Positions 26,437 through 34,532 of a stretch of 64,000 nt of DNA are shown here, piece after piece. How positions within the stretch are numbered: position 1 is the first letter of the stretch; every line of letters starts with the position of its first letter. Below the pieces are notes generated by a model, which was given only the letters and a program-made list of their open reading frames with translations, was not told where the DNA came from and searched no databases. The DNA lies in contig JABABU010000024.1 of assembly GCA_014238065.1 (NCBI GenBank), positions 124,001 to 188,000 on the forward strand. Reading direction: 5' to 3'. The translations under genes were made by a program, and so were the position numbers. This DNA comes from Actinomycetota bacterium (lineage in GTDB: Bacteria; Actinomycetota; Acidimicrobiia; Acidimicrobiales; Poriferisodalaceae).

Positions 26437-27546
26437 ATGCCGGATTCGGCGACTGCGCAAGGTCTGCGTAATGAACCGCTCCTCGTTGTCGAAGGGCTGA
26501 AGACCCACTTCAAGCTTCCGCTCGGCATGGTCAAGGCCGTCGACGGCGTCGATCTGACCGTCGACCGCGGACGCACCATCGGCATCGTGGGAGAATCGGG
26601 TTCCGGCAAGACAGTCCTGGCCAGAACCATCATGCGTCTGAACCTGGGCGCCAATGTTTTCACCGAGGGATCGGTCCGCTACGCCGGTGTCGATCTGCTT
26701 GACGTGCCGAACAAGAAGATGCGCGAATACTGGGGCGCAGAGATGTCGATGGTCTTCCAGGACCCGATGACGTCCCTCAACCCCGTTGTGCGGATCGGTC
26801 GTCAGATCACAGAGCATCTTCGCCATCACCTCGGTCTGAGCAAAGAAGAAGCGAAGGAGACTGCGCTCGCTCTGCTCAAGGAAGTTCGCATTCCTGAGGC
26901 CGAAGCCCGCCTCAGCGCATATCCCCACCAACTGTCCGGCGGCATGCGTCAACGAGTGTGCATCGCCATCGCCATCGCTTGCGGTCCTCGACTGCTCTTC
27001 GCCGACGAGCCGACGACTGCGCTCGACGTCACGGTTCAGCATCAGATCATGAACGTTCTTGCCCGTGAGCAGAGGGAACGCGACATGGGCATGGTTCTCG
27101 TGACGCACGATCTCGGAGTGGTCGCAGGCAGGACCGACGACATCGCCGTGATGTACGCGGGAAAGATCGTCGAACGCGCTTCGACGAAGGCGCTCTTCGA
27201 CGACGTGAAGCACCCCTACACCGAGGCCTTGCTGCGTTCGATCCCGCGGACGAGCCACCTGAGTCACACGAGGCTCGCTGCGATCGTGGGTCGCCCTCCC
27301 GACCTCATCAACCCACCAGCCGGATGTTCGTTCTCGCCCCGATGCGCGTATGCGCAGGACATCTGTTTCAGCGAAGAACCCGTGCTGCAGGAAGCAAGCC
27401 CGAACCATGAGTTCTCGTGCCACTTCCCTGTCGGAAGTGAGCCCAACCGCGAAGCGTTCGAGAAGAACGTGGCGAAAGCAATGCCCCAGGCGGTGTCGAT
27501 CCGACGTCACGAAGAGTCACTCGCCCAGCTTGGAGGCGAGATCTGA
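26437..27546 (+). CDS. dppD: ABC transporter ATP-binding protein, DppD/OppD type
   Basis: 369 residues from ATG 26437 (MPDSATAQG); a TTG at 26416 or GTG at 26383 would add up to 18 residues. Walker A GESGSGKT, ABC signature LSGGMRQR, Walker B LLFADEPTTALD and the switch His in LVTHDLGVV are all present. The C-terminal oligopeptide-transporter domain includes the Cys-rich SFSPRCAYAQDIC segment that in this subfamily can hold an Fe-S cluster. It forms a heterodimer with the next gene, whose ATG overlaps its stop (TGATG). It is first in a D-F-A-B-C-C operon for peptide, nickel or similar solute import. Confidence 0.92.
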   Translation: MPDSATAQGLRNEPLLVVEGLKTHFKLPLGMVKAVDGVDLTVDRGRTIGIVGESGSGKTVLARTIMRLNLGANVFTEGSVRYAGVDLLDVPNKKMREYWGAEMSMVFQDPMTSLNPVVRIGRQITEHLRHHLGLSKEEAKETALALLKEVRIPEAEARLSAYPHQLSGGMRQRVCIAIAIACGPRLLFADEPTTALDVTVQHQIMNVLAREQRERDMGMVLVTHDLGVVAGRTDDIAVMYAGKIVERASTKALFDDVKHPYTEALLRSIPRTSHLSHTRLAAIVGRPPDLINPPAGCSFSPRCAYAQDICFSEEPVLQEASPNHEFSCHFPVGSEPNREAFEKNVAKAMPQAVSIRRHEESLAQLGGEI

Positions 27547-28574
27547 TGGCAGGCACGGGAACCGCGCACCTGCGGGACGGCGACGACATTCTGTTGCGAG
27601 TCGAGGGGCTCACGGTCGAGTTTCCAGCTCCTGGTGGTAACAGGGTCAAGGCGGTGTCAGGCATCAGCTTCGACATCAAGAAAGGCGAGACCCTCGGCCT
27701 TGTCGGTGAGTCTGGTTGTGGCAAGTCCACGACGGGTAGGGCAATCATCCAGTTGCCGCCGCCGACTGCAGGCTCGGTCCAGCTCAATGGCGACGAGCTC
27801 ACCGACCTCAAGGGCGACAGTCTTCGGCTCCGCCGCACCGACATACAGATGATCTTCCAGGATCCGATCTCGTCACTGAACCCGCGACGCAAGATCGGCA
27901 AGGTCGTCGCCGAACCGCTTGACGTGTGGGGTCCAGCTTCCAAGGAAGAAAAGCGGGCCATCACCGACAAACTCCTCGAGGCGGTCGGCATCGACCCCGA
28001 TTTGGCCCGCGACAAGAGGCCTCACGAGTTCTCCGGTGGTCAGTGCCAACGAATCTCGATCGCAAGAGCCCTGGTCCTCGACCCATCAATGTTGATCTGT
28101 GACGAGCCGGTGTCGTCGCTCGACGTGTCGGTTCAGGCACAGATCCTCAACCTTCTCGGCGACCTCAAGGTCGACTACGACCTCACGCTCGTGTTCATCG
28201 CGCACGACCTCGCTGTCGTGAAGAACATCAGCGACAGGGTTGCGGTGATGTATCTCGGAAAGATGTGTGAGGTCGCGGAATCGAACGAGATGTACTCGAA
28301 TCCGGCGCACCCTTACACGTCGTTGTTGCTCGGCTCGGTGCCAGAACCCGACCCTGACAACGAGATCGATCTCGAAATCGTGGAGGAGGGAGACCTTCCC
28401 TCGCCCATCAATCCGCCCTCGGGCTGCCGGTTCAGGACACGCTGTCCCCGAGCTGACGAGCAGTGCTCGGCCGAAGAACCGCAGATGGTGCAGATCGCAA
28501 GCGACCACTTCGTCGCTTGCCATCATCCCCTGATCGAACCGCAACCGATGGAGGTCTCGTTGGCAAACGACTAG
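27546..28574 (+). CDS. dppF: ABC transporter ATP-binding protein, DppF/OppF type
   Basis: 342 residues, translationally coupled to dppD by a 1 bp overlap. Walker A GESGCGKST, Walker B MLICDEPVSSLD, VFIAHDLAVV switch and the C-terminal CRFRTRCPRADEQC motif identify the OppF branch. The signature reads FSGGQCQRISIARAL; a Cys where most relatives have Arg (SGGQRQR) is a small oddity that still leaves the SGGQ core intact. It supplies ATP hydrolysis together with DppD for the permeases encoded 2 kb downstream. Confidence 0.92.
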   Translation: MAGTGTAHLRDGDDILLRVEGLTVEFPAPGGNRVKAVSGISFDIKKGETLGLVGESGCGKSTTGRAIIQLPPPTAGSVQLNGDELTDLKGDSLRLRRTDIQMIFQDPISSLNPRRKIGKVVAEPLDVWGPASKEEKRAITDKLLEAVGIDPDLARDKRPHEFSGGQCQRISIARALVLDPSMLICDEPVSSLDVSVQAQILNLLGDLKVDYDLTLVFIAHDLAVVKNISDRVAVMYLGKMCEVAESNEMYSNPAHPYTSLLLGSVPEPDPDNEIDLEIVEEGDLPSPINPPSGCRFRTRCPRADEQCSAEEPQMVQIASDHFVACHHPLIEPQPMEVSLAND

Positions 28575-28757
28575 ACCGGAGTTTTAGGAGGGCGCCGGTC
28601 GATCACCGCTGAACCATCTCAACCGCGCGTTACGTAGGCGCAGATGAGAGGTGCGGGGATCAAATTCGCCGATCACATTCGGTCCGGCTGGCGCTGGACC
28701 ATTTCATATTCGAGCAATATTCGTTGCCCGTGAGGGCATGAACCCGAAAGGGAAACC

Positions 28758-30557
28758 ATGAGAAGAAAGTGGAGCAAGCTACTTGGGCTCCTGCTGGTCT
28801 TCGGACTCATTGCTGCGGCGTGTGGTGACAGTGGCGGCGACGACGCCACTGCAACCACGGCTGAGCAGGGAGCCGCCGAGACCACAGCTGCGCCAACAAC
28901 GGCCGCTGCTACATCAACCACCATCAGCGACGCCGTGACTTCCACGGAAGCGCCAGTGGCAGGTCCCAGCTACGGTGGCCGGGTCACGGTTGGTCTCGAA
29001 GCTGAGGCACCAGGCCTTCGCCCTTGGGAGGACGCATGTTCCTCTCCATGTCGCAACATGATGGTCAACATCTACGACAAGTTGTTCGAGATCAGCAACA
29101 CCTTCGAGCCGGTTGGCTGGCTTGCCACGGACATCGCACCTAACGCCGACTTCACCGTTTGGGTGATGAACCTGCGTGAGGGCGTGCAGTTCCACAATGG
29201 CAAGGACTTCAACGCTCAGACCGTTGCCGACATGTTCCCGATTCAGCAGACAGGAGCCATCTCCGGTGGCATCTTGGCGGCAGCGGGCGTCGTCGATATT
29301 CAGGCCACGGGTGACTTCGAAGTCACCTACACCCTGGGTGCAGGCAACTCGGCGTTCCCGGCCCACCTCACTGGTCGTGGCCTCGGAACCGTCTTCGATC
29401 CAGAACTCGCTTTGTCGGACCCAGATGGCTACGCCCAGAACCCAGTGGGAACTGGTCCATTCATCATGGCCAACCGCGATATCGACAACGAAACGCTGTT
29501 GGTGCGCAACGACAACTACTGGATGACTGACGAGCAGGGCAACAGCCTGCCGTACCTCGACGAGATCGCCTTCAGGCCGATCCCCGACGAGGGCACCCGG
29601 TTGTCTTCGTTGATCTCCGGCACCGTGAACGCCATGCAGACGCTGCGTCAAGGCACGATCCGTGACGCACGCGAAGCCGATGGCCTCACGTTGTTCGAGT
29701 TCCAGGGCAACAACGTCGGTGGTGGCCAATTCAACACCCTCGTTCCGCCGTACGACGACAAGCGTGTCCGTAAGGGCCTGACCCACCTGAACAACCAGGA
29801 CGCAGTGATCGATGCCCTCGGTGGCACCGGCATTTCGCTCCCTGGTTCGCAGTGGTTCAGCCCGGACAGCCCGTGGTACAGCGAGGCCGTCGCCGCGGCA
29901 TGGCCGCAGTTCGACATCCCGGCAGGCACCGCCCTGATTCAGGAGTATGTCGACGACCCGGCCCGTTCGGACGGCAAGGCTGTTGGCGAGTCCATCGACG
30001 TCGAGCTGTCGTGCCCGCCAGACCCCACGCTCATTGCAGCGATGCAGGTCATCGAAGCCGTGTGGACATCCACCGGCCTCGTGAACGTCGAGCTCACGCA
30101 GTTCGACCAGGCGACGCACATCAACATGAGCCTCGGTGTTGATACCGGCTTCGTCGGAACTCATGGCGCCCATTGCTGGCGCTGGTCATCGGACGACGAT
30201 CCATCGACGTTCCTGAACACCGCTTTCGCAGCCCCGACCCCGGCCATTGCCGAGGAGTTCGGTGTTCCGTTCAGCGCTGTGAATTTCCCGAATTACTGGG
30301 ATCCGGAGATGTTCGGTTGGCTCGTCGAGGCAGTCAAGACTGACGACTTCGCGGAGCGCTATGCGCTCTATGAGATGGTCATGATGCGCTTCGCTGACGA
30401 GGTTCCGGTCTGGTACTCCGGCCACACGGCTACGGCCATCGGTGTGACTGAAGGCATCATCGGCGTATCCGGTTGGGTTACCCCCGACGGCGTTCTCGGA
30501 GCCGGTACCCCCGGCGCCGAAGGCCGCTGGCACTTCGTCCAGATCACCGACGGTTGA
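28758..30557 (+). CDS. dppA: ABC transporter substrate-binding lipoprotein (family 5)
   Basis: 599 residues. A basic start (MRRKWSK), hydrophobic core and lipobox LIAAAC give lipidation at Cys22; a Thr/Ala-rich linker of about 50 residues follows, then the SBP_bac_5 fold. Typical elements are MNLREGVQFHNGKDF, NPVGTGPFIM, YLDEIAFRPIPDEGTRLSSLISG and KRVRKGLTHLNNQDAVIDAL. The ligand may be a peptide or another small solute; the pocket is not diagnosable. AAAGGGA precedes the ATG. A 183 bp gap follows dppF and a strong hairpin follows this gene, so it probably has an expression level different from the permeases. Confidence 0.92.
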   Translation: MRRKWSKLLGLLLVFGLIAAACGDSGGDDATATTAEQGAAETTAAPTTAAATSTTISDAVTSTEAPVAGPSYGGRVTVGLEAEAPGLRPWEDACSSPCRNMMVNIYDKLFEISNTFEPVGWLATDIAPNADFTVWVMNLREGVQFHNGKDFNAQTVADMFPIQQTGAISGGILAAAGVVDIQATGDFEVTYTLGAGNSAFPAHLTGRGLGTVFDPELALSDPDGYAQNPVGTGPFIMANRDIDNETLLVRNDNYWMTDEQGNSLPYLDEIAFRPIPDEGTRLSSLISGTVNAMQTLRQGTIRDAREADGLTLFEFQGNNVGGGQFNTLVPPYDDKRVRKGLTHLNNQDAVIDALGGTGISLPGSQWFSPDSPWYSEAVAAAWPQFDIPAGTALIQEYVDDPARSDGKAVGESIDVELSCPPDPTLIAAMQVIEAVWTSTGLVNVELTQFDQATHINMSLGVDTGFVGTHGAHCWRWSSDDDPSTFLNTAFAAPTPAIAEEFGVPFSAVNFPNYWDPEMFGWLVEAVKTDDFAERYALYEMVMMRFADEVPVWYSGHTATAIGVTEGIIGVSGWVTPDGVLGAGTPGAEGRWHFVQITDG

Positions 30558-30576
30558 TCTGACGTAACTGAGTCAT

Positions 30577-30606
30577 CGGTGGGCGGGCCCCATGGCCCGC
30601 CCACCG
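30577..30606 (+). terminator. Hairpin between dppA and dppB (terminator or mRNA stabiliser)
   Basis: A perfect 13 bp inverted repeat, arms CGGTGGGCGGGCC (30577-30589) and GGCCCGCCCACCG (30594-30606), with a 4-nt loop CCAT. It is followed by TTGATTTGTTCTT. The stem is very GC-rich and the T-run is interrupted, so partial termination is more likely than complete. In this place it would raise binding-protein mRNA over permease mRNA, a common arrangement in binding-protein-dependent importers. Confidence 0.8.
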
Positions 30607-30655
30607 TTGATTTGTTCTTCCGTTCCTATCCCCTCGCAAAACCGCACGGAGCACA

Positions 30656-31612
30656 ATGCAGAAGCTGATCGCCGCCCGACTTCTGAGAGCTGTTGCGACT
30701 CTTTTCGCGGTGTCCGTGCTCACGTTCTTCATGGTCGATCTTCTTCCAGGCGACCTGGGCGACATCCTCATTCCCGCGGAACAACAGAACGATCGAGCGA
30801 TCGTGGAGCAACTCCGTGAAGAGCTGGGGCTGAACGACCCGGCGTTCGTCCGATACGGCAACTGGCTCAAGGACGCCGTCACCGGTGACCTCGGCGAGTC
30901 GGCCATCACTCGTCAGCCCGTCAGTACGCTGCTGTCGCAGCGGCTACCGATCACATTGCAGCTCACGCTGTTCGCCATCGGCTTTGCGCTGATCTTCGCT
31001 GTGCCTCTCGGCATCATCAGCGCATACCGGCAAGGACGATTTTCCGATCGCGCCATCTCCGGCGGGCTACAGCTCGGCCTGTCGATCCCGAATTTCGTGG
31101 TCGGGGTGTTCCTCATCTGGTTCTTCGCCGAACGCCTCGGTTGGCTACCAGCGACGGGCTGGACACGCCTGACCGAGAGCGTCTCCGGCAACGTCAAAGG
31201 CGTCATCCTCCCTGCGGTATCGCTAGCGCTTGTCGACATGGCCGTTTTCTCTCGCCTCATCCGGGCTGACATGATCTCGACGTTGCAGGAGAACTACGTG
31301 TTGTCGGCCAAGGCCAAGGGCATGAGCGACAGGTTCATCCTCGCGAGACACGCGTTGAGACCGTCATCGCTCAGCCTCATCACGGTTGTCGGCCTGAACA
31401 TCGGCTCGCTCCTCGGCGGAACTGTGGTCATCGAGCAACTGTTCGCGATGGGAGGTATCGGTCGAGCGTTGATCGATGCGATCACCAAACGTGACTATGT
31501 GGTGATCCAGGGTCTGACGGTCTTCATCGCGACGGTTTATGTGTTCATCAACATGACCGTCGACTTCATCTACATCGCCGTCGATCCCCGTATTCGTAGC
31601 GGGAGGACCTGA
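30656..31612 (+). CDS. dppB: ABC transporter permease, DppB type
   Basis: 318 residues with six predicted membrane helices: MQKLIAARLLRAVATLFAVS at the start, LTLFAIGFALIFAVPLGIIS, GLQLGLSIPNFVVGVFLIWF and others. The EAA-type cytoplasmic loop reads NYVLSAKAKGMSDRFILARH and the family ending VYVFINMTVDFIYIAVDPRIR is intact. It begins 49 bp after the hairpin behind dppA and is followed by dppC after 1 bp. It pairs with one of the two downstream DppC-type permeases. Confidence 0.92.
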   Translation: MQKLIAARLLRAVATLFAVSVLTFFMVDLLPGDLGDILIPAEQQNDRAIVEQLREELGLNDPAFVRYGNWLKDAVTGDLGESAITRQPVSTLLSQRLPITLQLTLFAIGFALIFAVPLGIISAYRQGRFSDRAISGGLQLGLSIPNFVVGVFLIWFFAERLGWLPATGWTRLTESVSGNVKGVILPAVSLALVDMAVFSRLIRADMISTLQENYVLSAKAKGMSDRFILARHALRPSSLSLITVVGLNIGSLLGGTVVIEQLFAMGGIGRALIDAITKRDYVVIQGLTVFIATVYVFINMTVDFIYIAVDPRIRSGRT

Positions 31613-31613
31613 C

Positions 31614-32540
31614 GTGTCCGACATCGCCCCTGAAGACATCGACGTCACCGCATTGGCCACGGGAATGCTCGAGGACGTCGACGACAGCCGCGATGAAGGC
31701 GGCTGGTTCGCGACGATGCCTTGGTCGGCGAGGATTGCCGGCGGTTGGCTGTCGCTCATCATCTTCCTCGCGGTGTTCGCGGACTTCCTGCCATTCATCA
31801 AGGATCCGAACTTCCTGTTCGGCGTTTTCGAAGGTGATGACAACAATGCAGGACCCTCGAGCAAATTCATCCTCGGCACCGACAACTTGGCACGTGACAT
31901 TTTCGCGCGGCTCGTCTACGGCGCGAGGGTGTCGCTCATTGTTGCCGCAACCGCTGTCGGATGCGGTCTGATCGTCGGAGGGTTTCTCGGCTCGCTCGTG
32001 GGCTTCGTCCGAGGCAGGACAGAGTCGGCGGTCATGGCCATGGTCGACGTCGTCCTGGCGTTCCCTGGCCTCGTGTTGCTGCTGGTGATGGTGTCCATCA
32101 CCGAGAAGCGCAGTCTCTTCGTGATCAGTCTGGTCGTCGGACTGCTGTCGATCCCTCCGTACACCAGGGTCTCGAGAGCAAACGCGTTGTCGATCGCCAA
32201 TCGCGAGTTCGTCGAAGCGGCGCGCGCGATCGGGACGAAACCGTTCCGTATCCTCATACGCGAGGTCATTCCCAACGTCCTGCCGAGCCTCATGGCGTAC
32301 GCCATGGTCGCGGCCGCCTTCATCATGGTGCTCGAGGGAAGTCTGGCATTCCTCGGCCTGAGCGTTCAGCCACCAACGCCGACTTGGGGGCAGATGATCT
32401 TCCAGGCCCGGGCTGATATGCGTCAGGCGGTGTGGCCAGTGGTGTACCCGTCGATGGCACTGGTGTTCACTGTGCTGTCGTTGAACATCATGGGCGACTG
32501 GCTCCGTAAGCGCAACGCGTCACGCGCTTCGGCGCTCTGA
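31614..32540 (+). CDS. dppC: ABC transporter permease, DppC type (first copy)
   Basis: 308 residues from a GTG start. A hydrophilic N-terminus of about 35 residues precedes six membrane helices; the EAA loop is NREFVEAARAIGTKPFRILI and the end MGDWLRKRN is typical. A second gene directly downstream is a close relative: about 30 differences in the final 190 residues by my reading. Unlike ordinary DppC, both carry an insertion-like FEGDDNNAGPSSKF just before the LGTDNLARD family motif. Cytoplasmic-membrane channel subunit partnering DppB. Confidence 0.92.
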   Translation: MSDIAPEDIDVTALATGMLEDVDDSRDEGGWFATMPWSARIAGGWLSLIIFLAVFADFLPFIKDPNFLFGVFEGDDNNAGPSSKFILGTDNLARDIFARLVYGARVSLIVAATAVGCGLIVGGFLGSLVGFVRGRTESAVMAMVDVVLAFPGLVLLLVMVSITEKRSLFVISLVVGLLSIPPYTRVSRANALSIANREFVEAARAIGTKPFRILIREVIPNVLPSLMAYAMVAAAFIMVLEGSLAFLGLSVQPPTPTWGQMIFQARADMRQAVWPVVYPSMALVFTVLSLNIMGDWLRKRNASRASAL

Positions 32541-32568
32541 CCAGACTCCGCCGACCATCGGGCGAGAT

Positions 32569-33471
32569 ATGAGCGAGGCGGCGATCATCGAACGTGTCCT
32601 CGAATCGGGCTCTGCCGACCGCGACGAGGAGTTGCTGTTCGCTTCTATGTCCTGGGGTGTGCGGCTCGCGGTGGGGTGGATGTTCATCGTCATTTTCCTC
32701 GCTACTTTCGCGGCGTGGATCCCGTTCGTCCGCGATCCGAACTATTTGTTCGGGTTGTTCGAGGGTTACGACAACAATGCAGGCCCATCGAGGAAGTTCT
32801 GGCTCGGAACCGACTCGATTGCCAGGGACAACTTTGCTCGCCTCGTTTACGGAGCGAGAGTGTCGCTGACGGTGGGAAGCGTCGCAGTGGCTTGTGGCCT
32901 CGTCGTCGGCGGGTTTCTCGGGTCGCTCGTGGGCTTCTATCGGGGCAAGGCTGAAGCGATCACCATGGCTCTCGTCGACGTCGTGCTTGCCTTCCCAGGG
33001 CTCGTGTTGTTGCTGGTCATGGTGTCGATCACGCAGAAGCGCAGTCTCTTCGTGATCAGTCTGGTCGTCGGGCTGTTGTCGATTCCCCCCTACACCAGGG
33101 TTGCGAGAGCAAACGCTCTCTCGGTGACCAATCGCGAGTATGTCGAGGCGGCTCGGGCTATCGGCACGAGACCCATGCGGATACTGGTGCGCGAAGTGAT
33201 CCCGAACGTGATTCCGAGCCTCATCGCGTACGCGTTGATCGCGGCTGCCTTCATCATGGTGCTCGAGGGAAGCCTGGCGTTCCTCGGTCTCAGCGTGCAA
33301 CCACCGACTGCTACCTGGGGGCAGATGATCTTTCAGGCACGGTCCGACATGAGACTTTCGGTGTGGCCGGTCGTGTATCCATCGGCGGCACTGGTGTTCA
33401 CTGTGCTGTCGTTGAACATCATCGGCGATTGGCTACGGCAGCGAAACGCCACCCGTTCAGCCGCCATCTGA
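32569..33471 (+). CDS. ABC transporter permease, DppC type (tandem second copy)
   Basis: 300 residues, a paralogue of the preceding gene and 28 bp behind it. Shared landmarks are FEGYDNNAGPSRKF, LGTDSIARDNFARLVYGARV, LLSIPPYTRVARANALS and FLGLSVQPPTATWGQMIFQA. The changes are mainly conservative (I/V, M/L, K/R), and reading frame, helices and EAA loop (NREYVEAARAIGTRPMRILV) are all intact, so it is a functional gene rather than a decayed copy. It could form an alternative DppB-C' channel or a C-C' pair. It ends 3 bp before the convergent HDOD gene. Confidence 0.9.
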   Translation: MSEAAIIERVLESGSADRDEELLFASMSWGVRLAVGWMFIVIFLATFAAWIPFVRDPNYLFGLFEGYDNNAGPSRKFWLGTDSIARDNFARLVYGARVSLTVGSVAVACGLVVGGFLGSLVGFYRGKAEAITMALVDVVLAFPGLVLLLVMVSITQKRSLFVISLVVGLLSIPPYTRVARANALSVTNREYVEAARAIGTRPMRILVREVIPNVIPSLIAYALIAAAFIMVLEGSLAFLGLSVQPPTATWGQMIFQARSDMRLSVWPVVYPSAALVFTVLSLNIIGDWLRQRNATRSAAI

Positions 33472-33474
33472 GCG

Positions 33475-34365
33475 TTACCGGGTTTCGGTTCGCTCGGCAA
33501 TGCGACGGTTCGTGTCGTCGATCAGAATTGCCATCTCCGCTCGAGAAAATCCGAGTTCCCCGAGGCAACGACCAACGAGTAGAAAATCGTTGGCCACACT
33601 GTGTTTGGGTGTCTCGGTGCAGGTCGCAACCTGGTCGGCGAGGCTCACACCGTACGCGAGTGGGTTGTCGAGGATCCAAGGGGAATGATGGTGTTGCACC
33701 CCTTGGATGATTGCTTGAGGCAGTCGCCACTGACGACACATGAGCGCGCTGACCTCGCAATGATCGAGATCGAGTTCGCTGCGCTCCGCTTCCGCTTCGC
33801 CCAGATGACTCTGTCGGATCTCCTGCAGTGATGGCCCTTCGGTCTCGTCGAGGTGGTGGCTGAGGATGATTTCGCCTACGTCATGGAGTAGCGCGGTCGC
33901 GGCGAACGAGTGAGGCAACCTCACACGCGAGGCTGCCTTGATCGTCTCGGCCGCAATCGCAGTGCGGTAGCAGTGCCTGATCGTGGTCAACGCCCCTTCG
34001 CCGTATTCCCTGAGATCGCAGAACAATCGCTCGAGACCAACATGGATCGCGACAGACATGATTTGTGATGCCCCGACTCTCCCAACTACGTCGCGGCTCG
34101 TCTTCACCCTTGACGAGGTACTGAGTGCACCGTTGTTCGCCTCCCTCAGGAGAGTGTCAAGGAGAAGGGGATCAGCGTCGATGACCGCGCACGCGTCCTC
34201 GATTCGCCAGTTCTCGTTGACACAGATACTCGTGAGTTCCGTGATGCTTGCTGAGAGTGCTGGTAGCTGCGCCGTCCTCGAGAGGAGCGTTGTTTGCAGC
34301 ATGAACCCCCGCTGACGGGTCTGTACCTGCACGGAGTTCTTCCTCTCCAAGGGTGTTTTGAGCAT
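33475..34365 (-). CDS. HDOD-domain signalling protein
   Basis: 296 residues from ATG 34365, or 275 from ATG 34302; the later start fits the domain boundary better (MLQTTLLSR). The HDOD domain spans most of the protein: LPALSASITELTSI, DPLLLDTLLREANN, ATALLHDVGEIILSHH and QGVQHHHSPWILDNPLAYG. HDOD proteins resemble HD phosphohydrolases but usually lack the full metal site and act as regulatory modules in c-di-GMP, motility or competence control. Here an HD-like pair LLHDVGE is present but the other ligands are not obvious. Divergent from tpa across about 170 bp. Confidence 0.85.
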   Translation of the reverse strand: MLKTPLERKNSVQVQTRQRGFMLQTTLLSRTAQLPALSASITELTSICVNENWRIEDACAVIDADPLLLDTLLREANNGALSTSSRVKTSRDVVGRVGASQIMSVAIHVGLERLFCDLREYGEGALTTIRHCYRTAIAAETIKAASRVRLPHSFAATALLHDVGEIILSHHLDETEGPSLQEIRQSHLGEAEAERSELDLDHCEVSALMCRQWRLPQAIIQGVQHHHSPWILDNPLAYGVSLADQVATCTETPKHSVANDFLLVGRCLGELGFSRAEMAILIDDTNRRIAERTETR

Positions 34366-34482
34366 TCTCGGCAGCGTGGGGCTTCTAGTTGAGCTGAATT
34401 CTTCGGAGCGCACCAACCGGACCTGACGTCGGCAAGTTAGGTACGATTCCACCGTTGCTAGACGCCCTAACACGGCACTGGT

Positions 34483-34492
34483 AGTTTGGCGT
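34483..34492 (+). promoter_or_regulatory. Candidate TetR half-site upstream of tpa
   Basis: The 10-mer AGTTTGGCGT lies 40 bp before the tpa ATG and is preceded by CACTGGT. The same 10-mer forms the right half of a perfect palindrome ahead of the tetR gene at 39955-39967, also preceded by CACTG. This suggests a shared operator for the taurine cluster regulator. It is only a half-site with a 2-nt shift, so support is modest. Confidence 0.35.
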
Positions 34493-34532
34493 CGGGTTGC
34501 GGCGTATCCGCGCCGTCGCCGGGGAGGAAATC

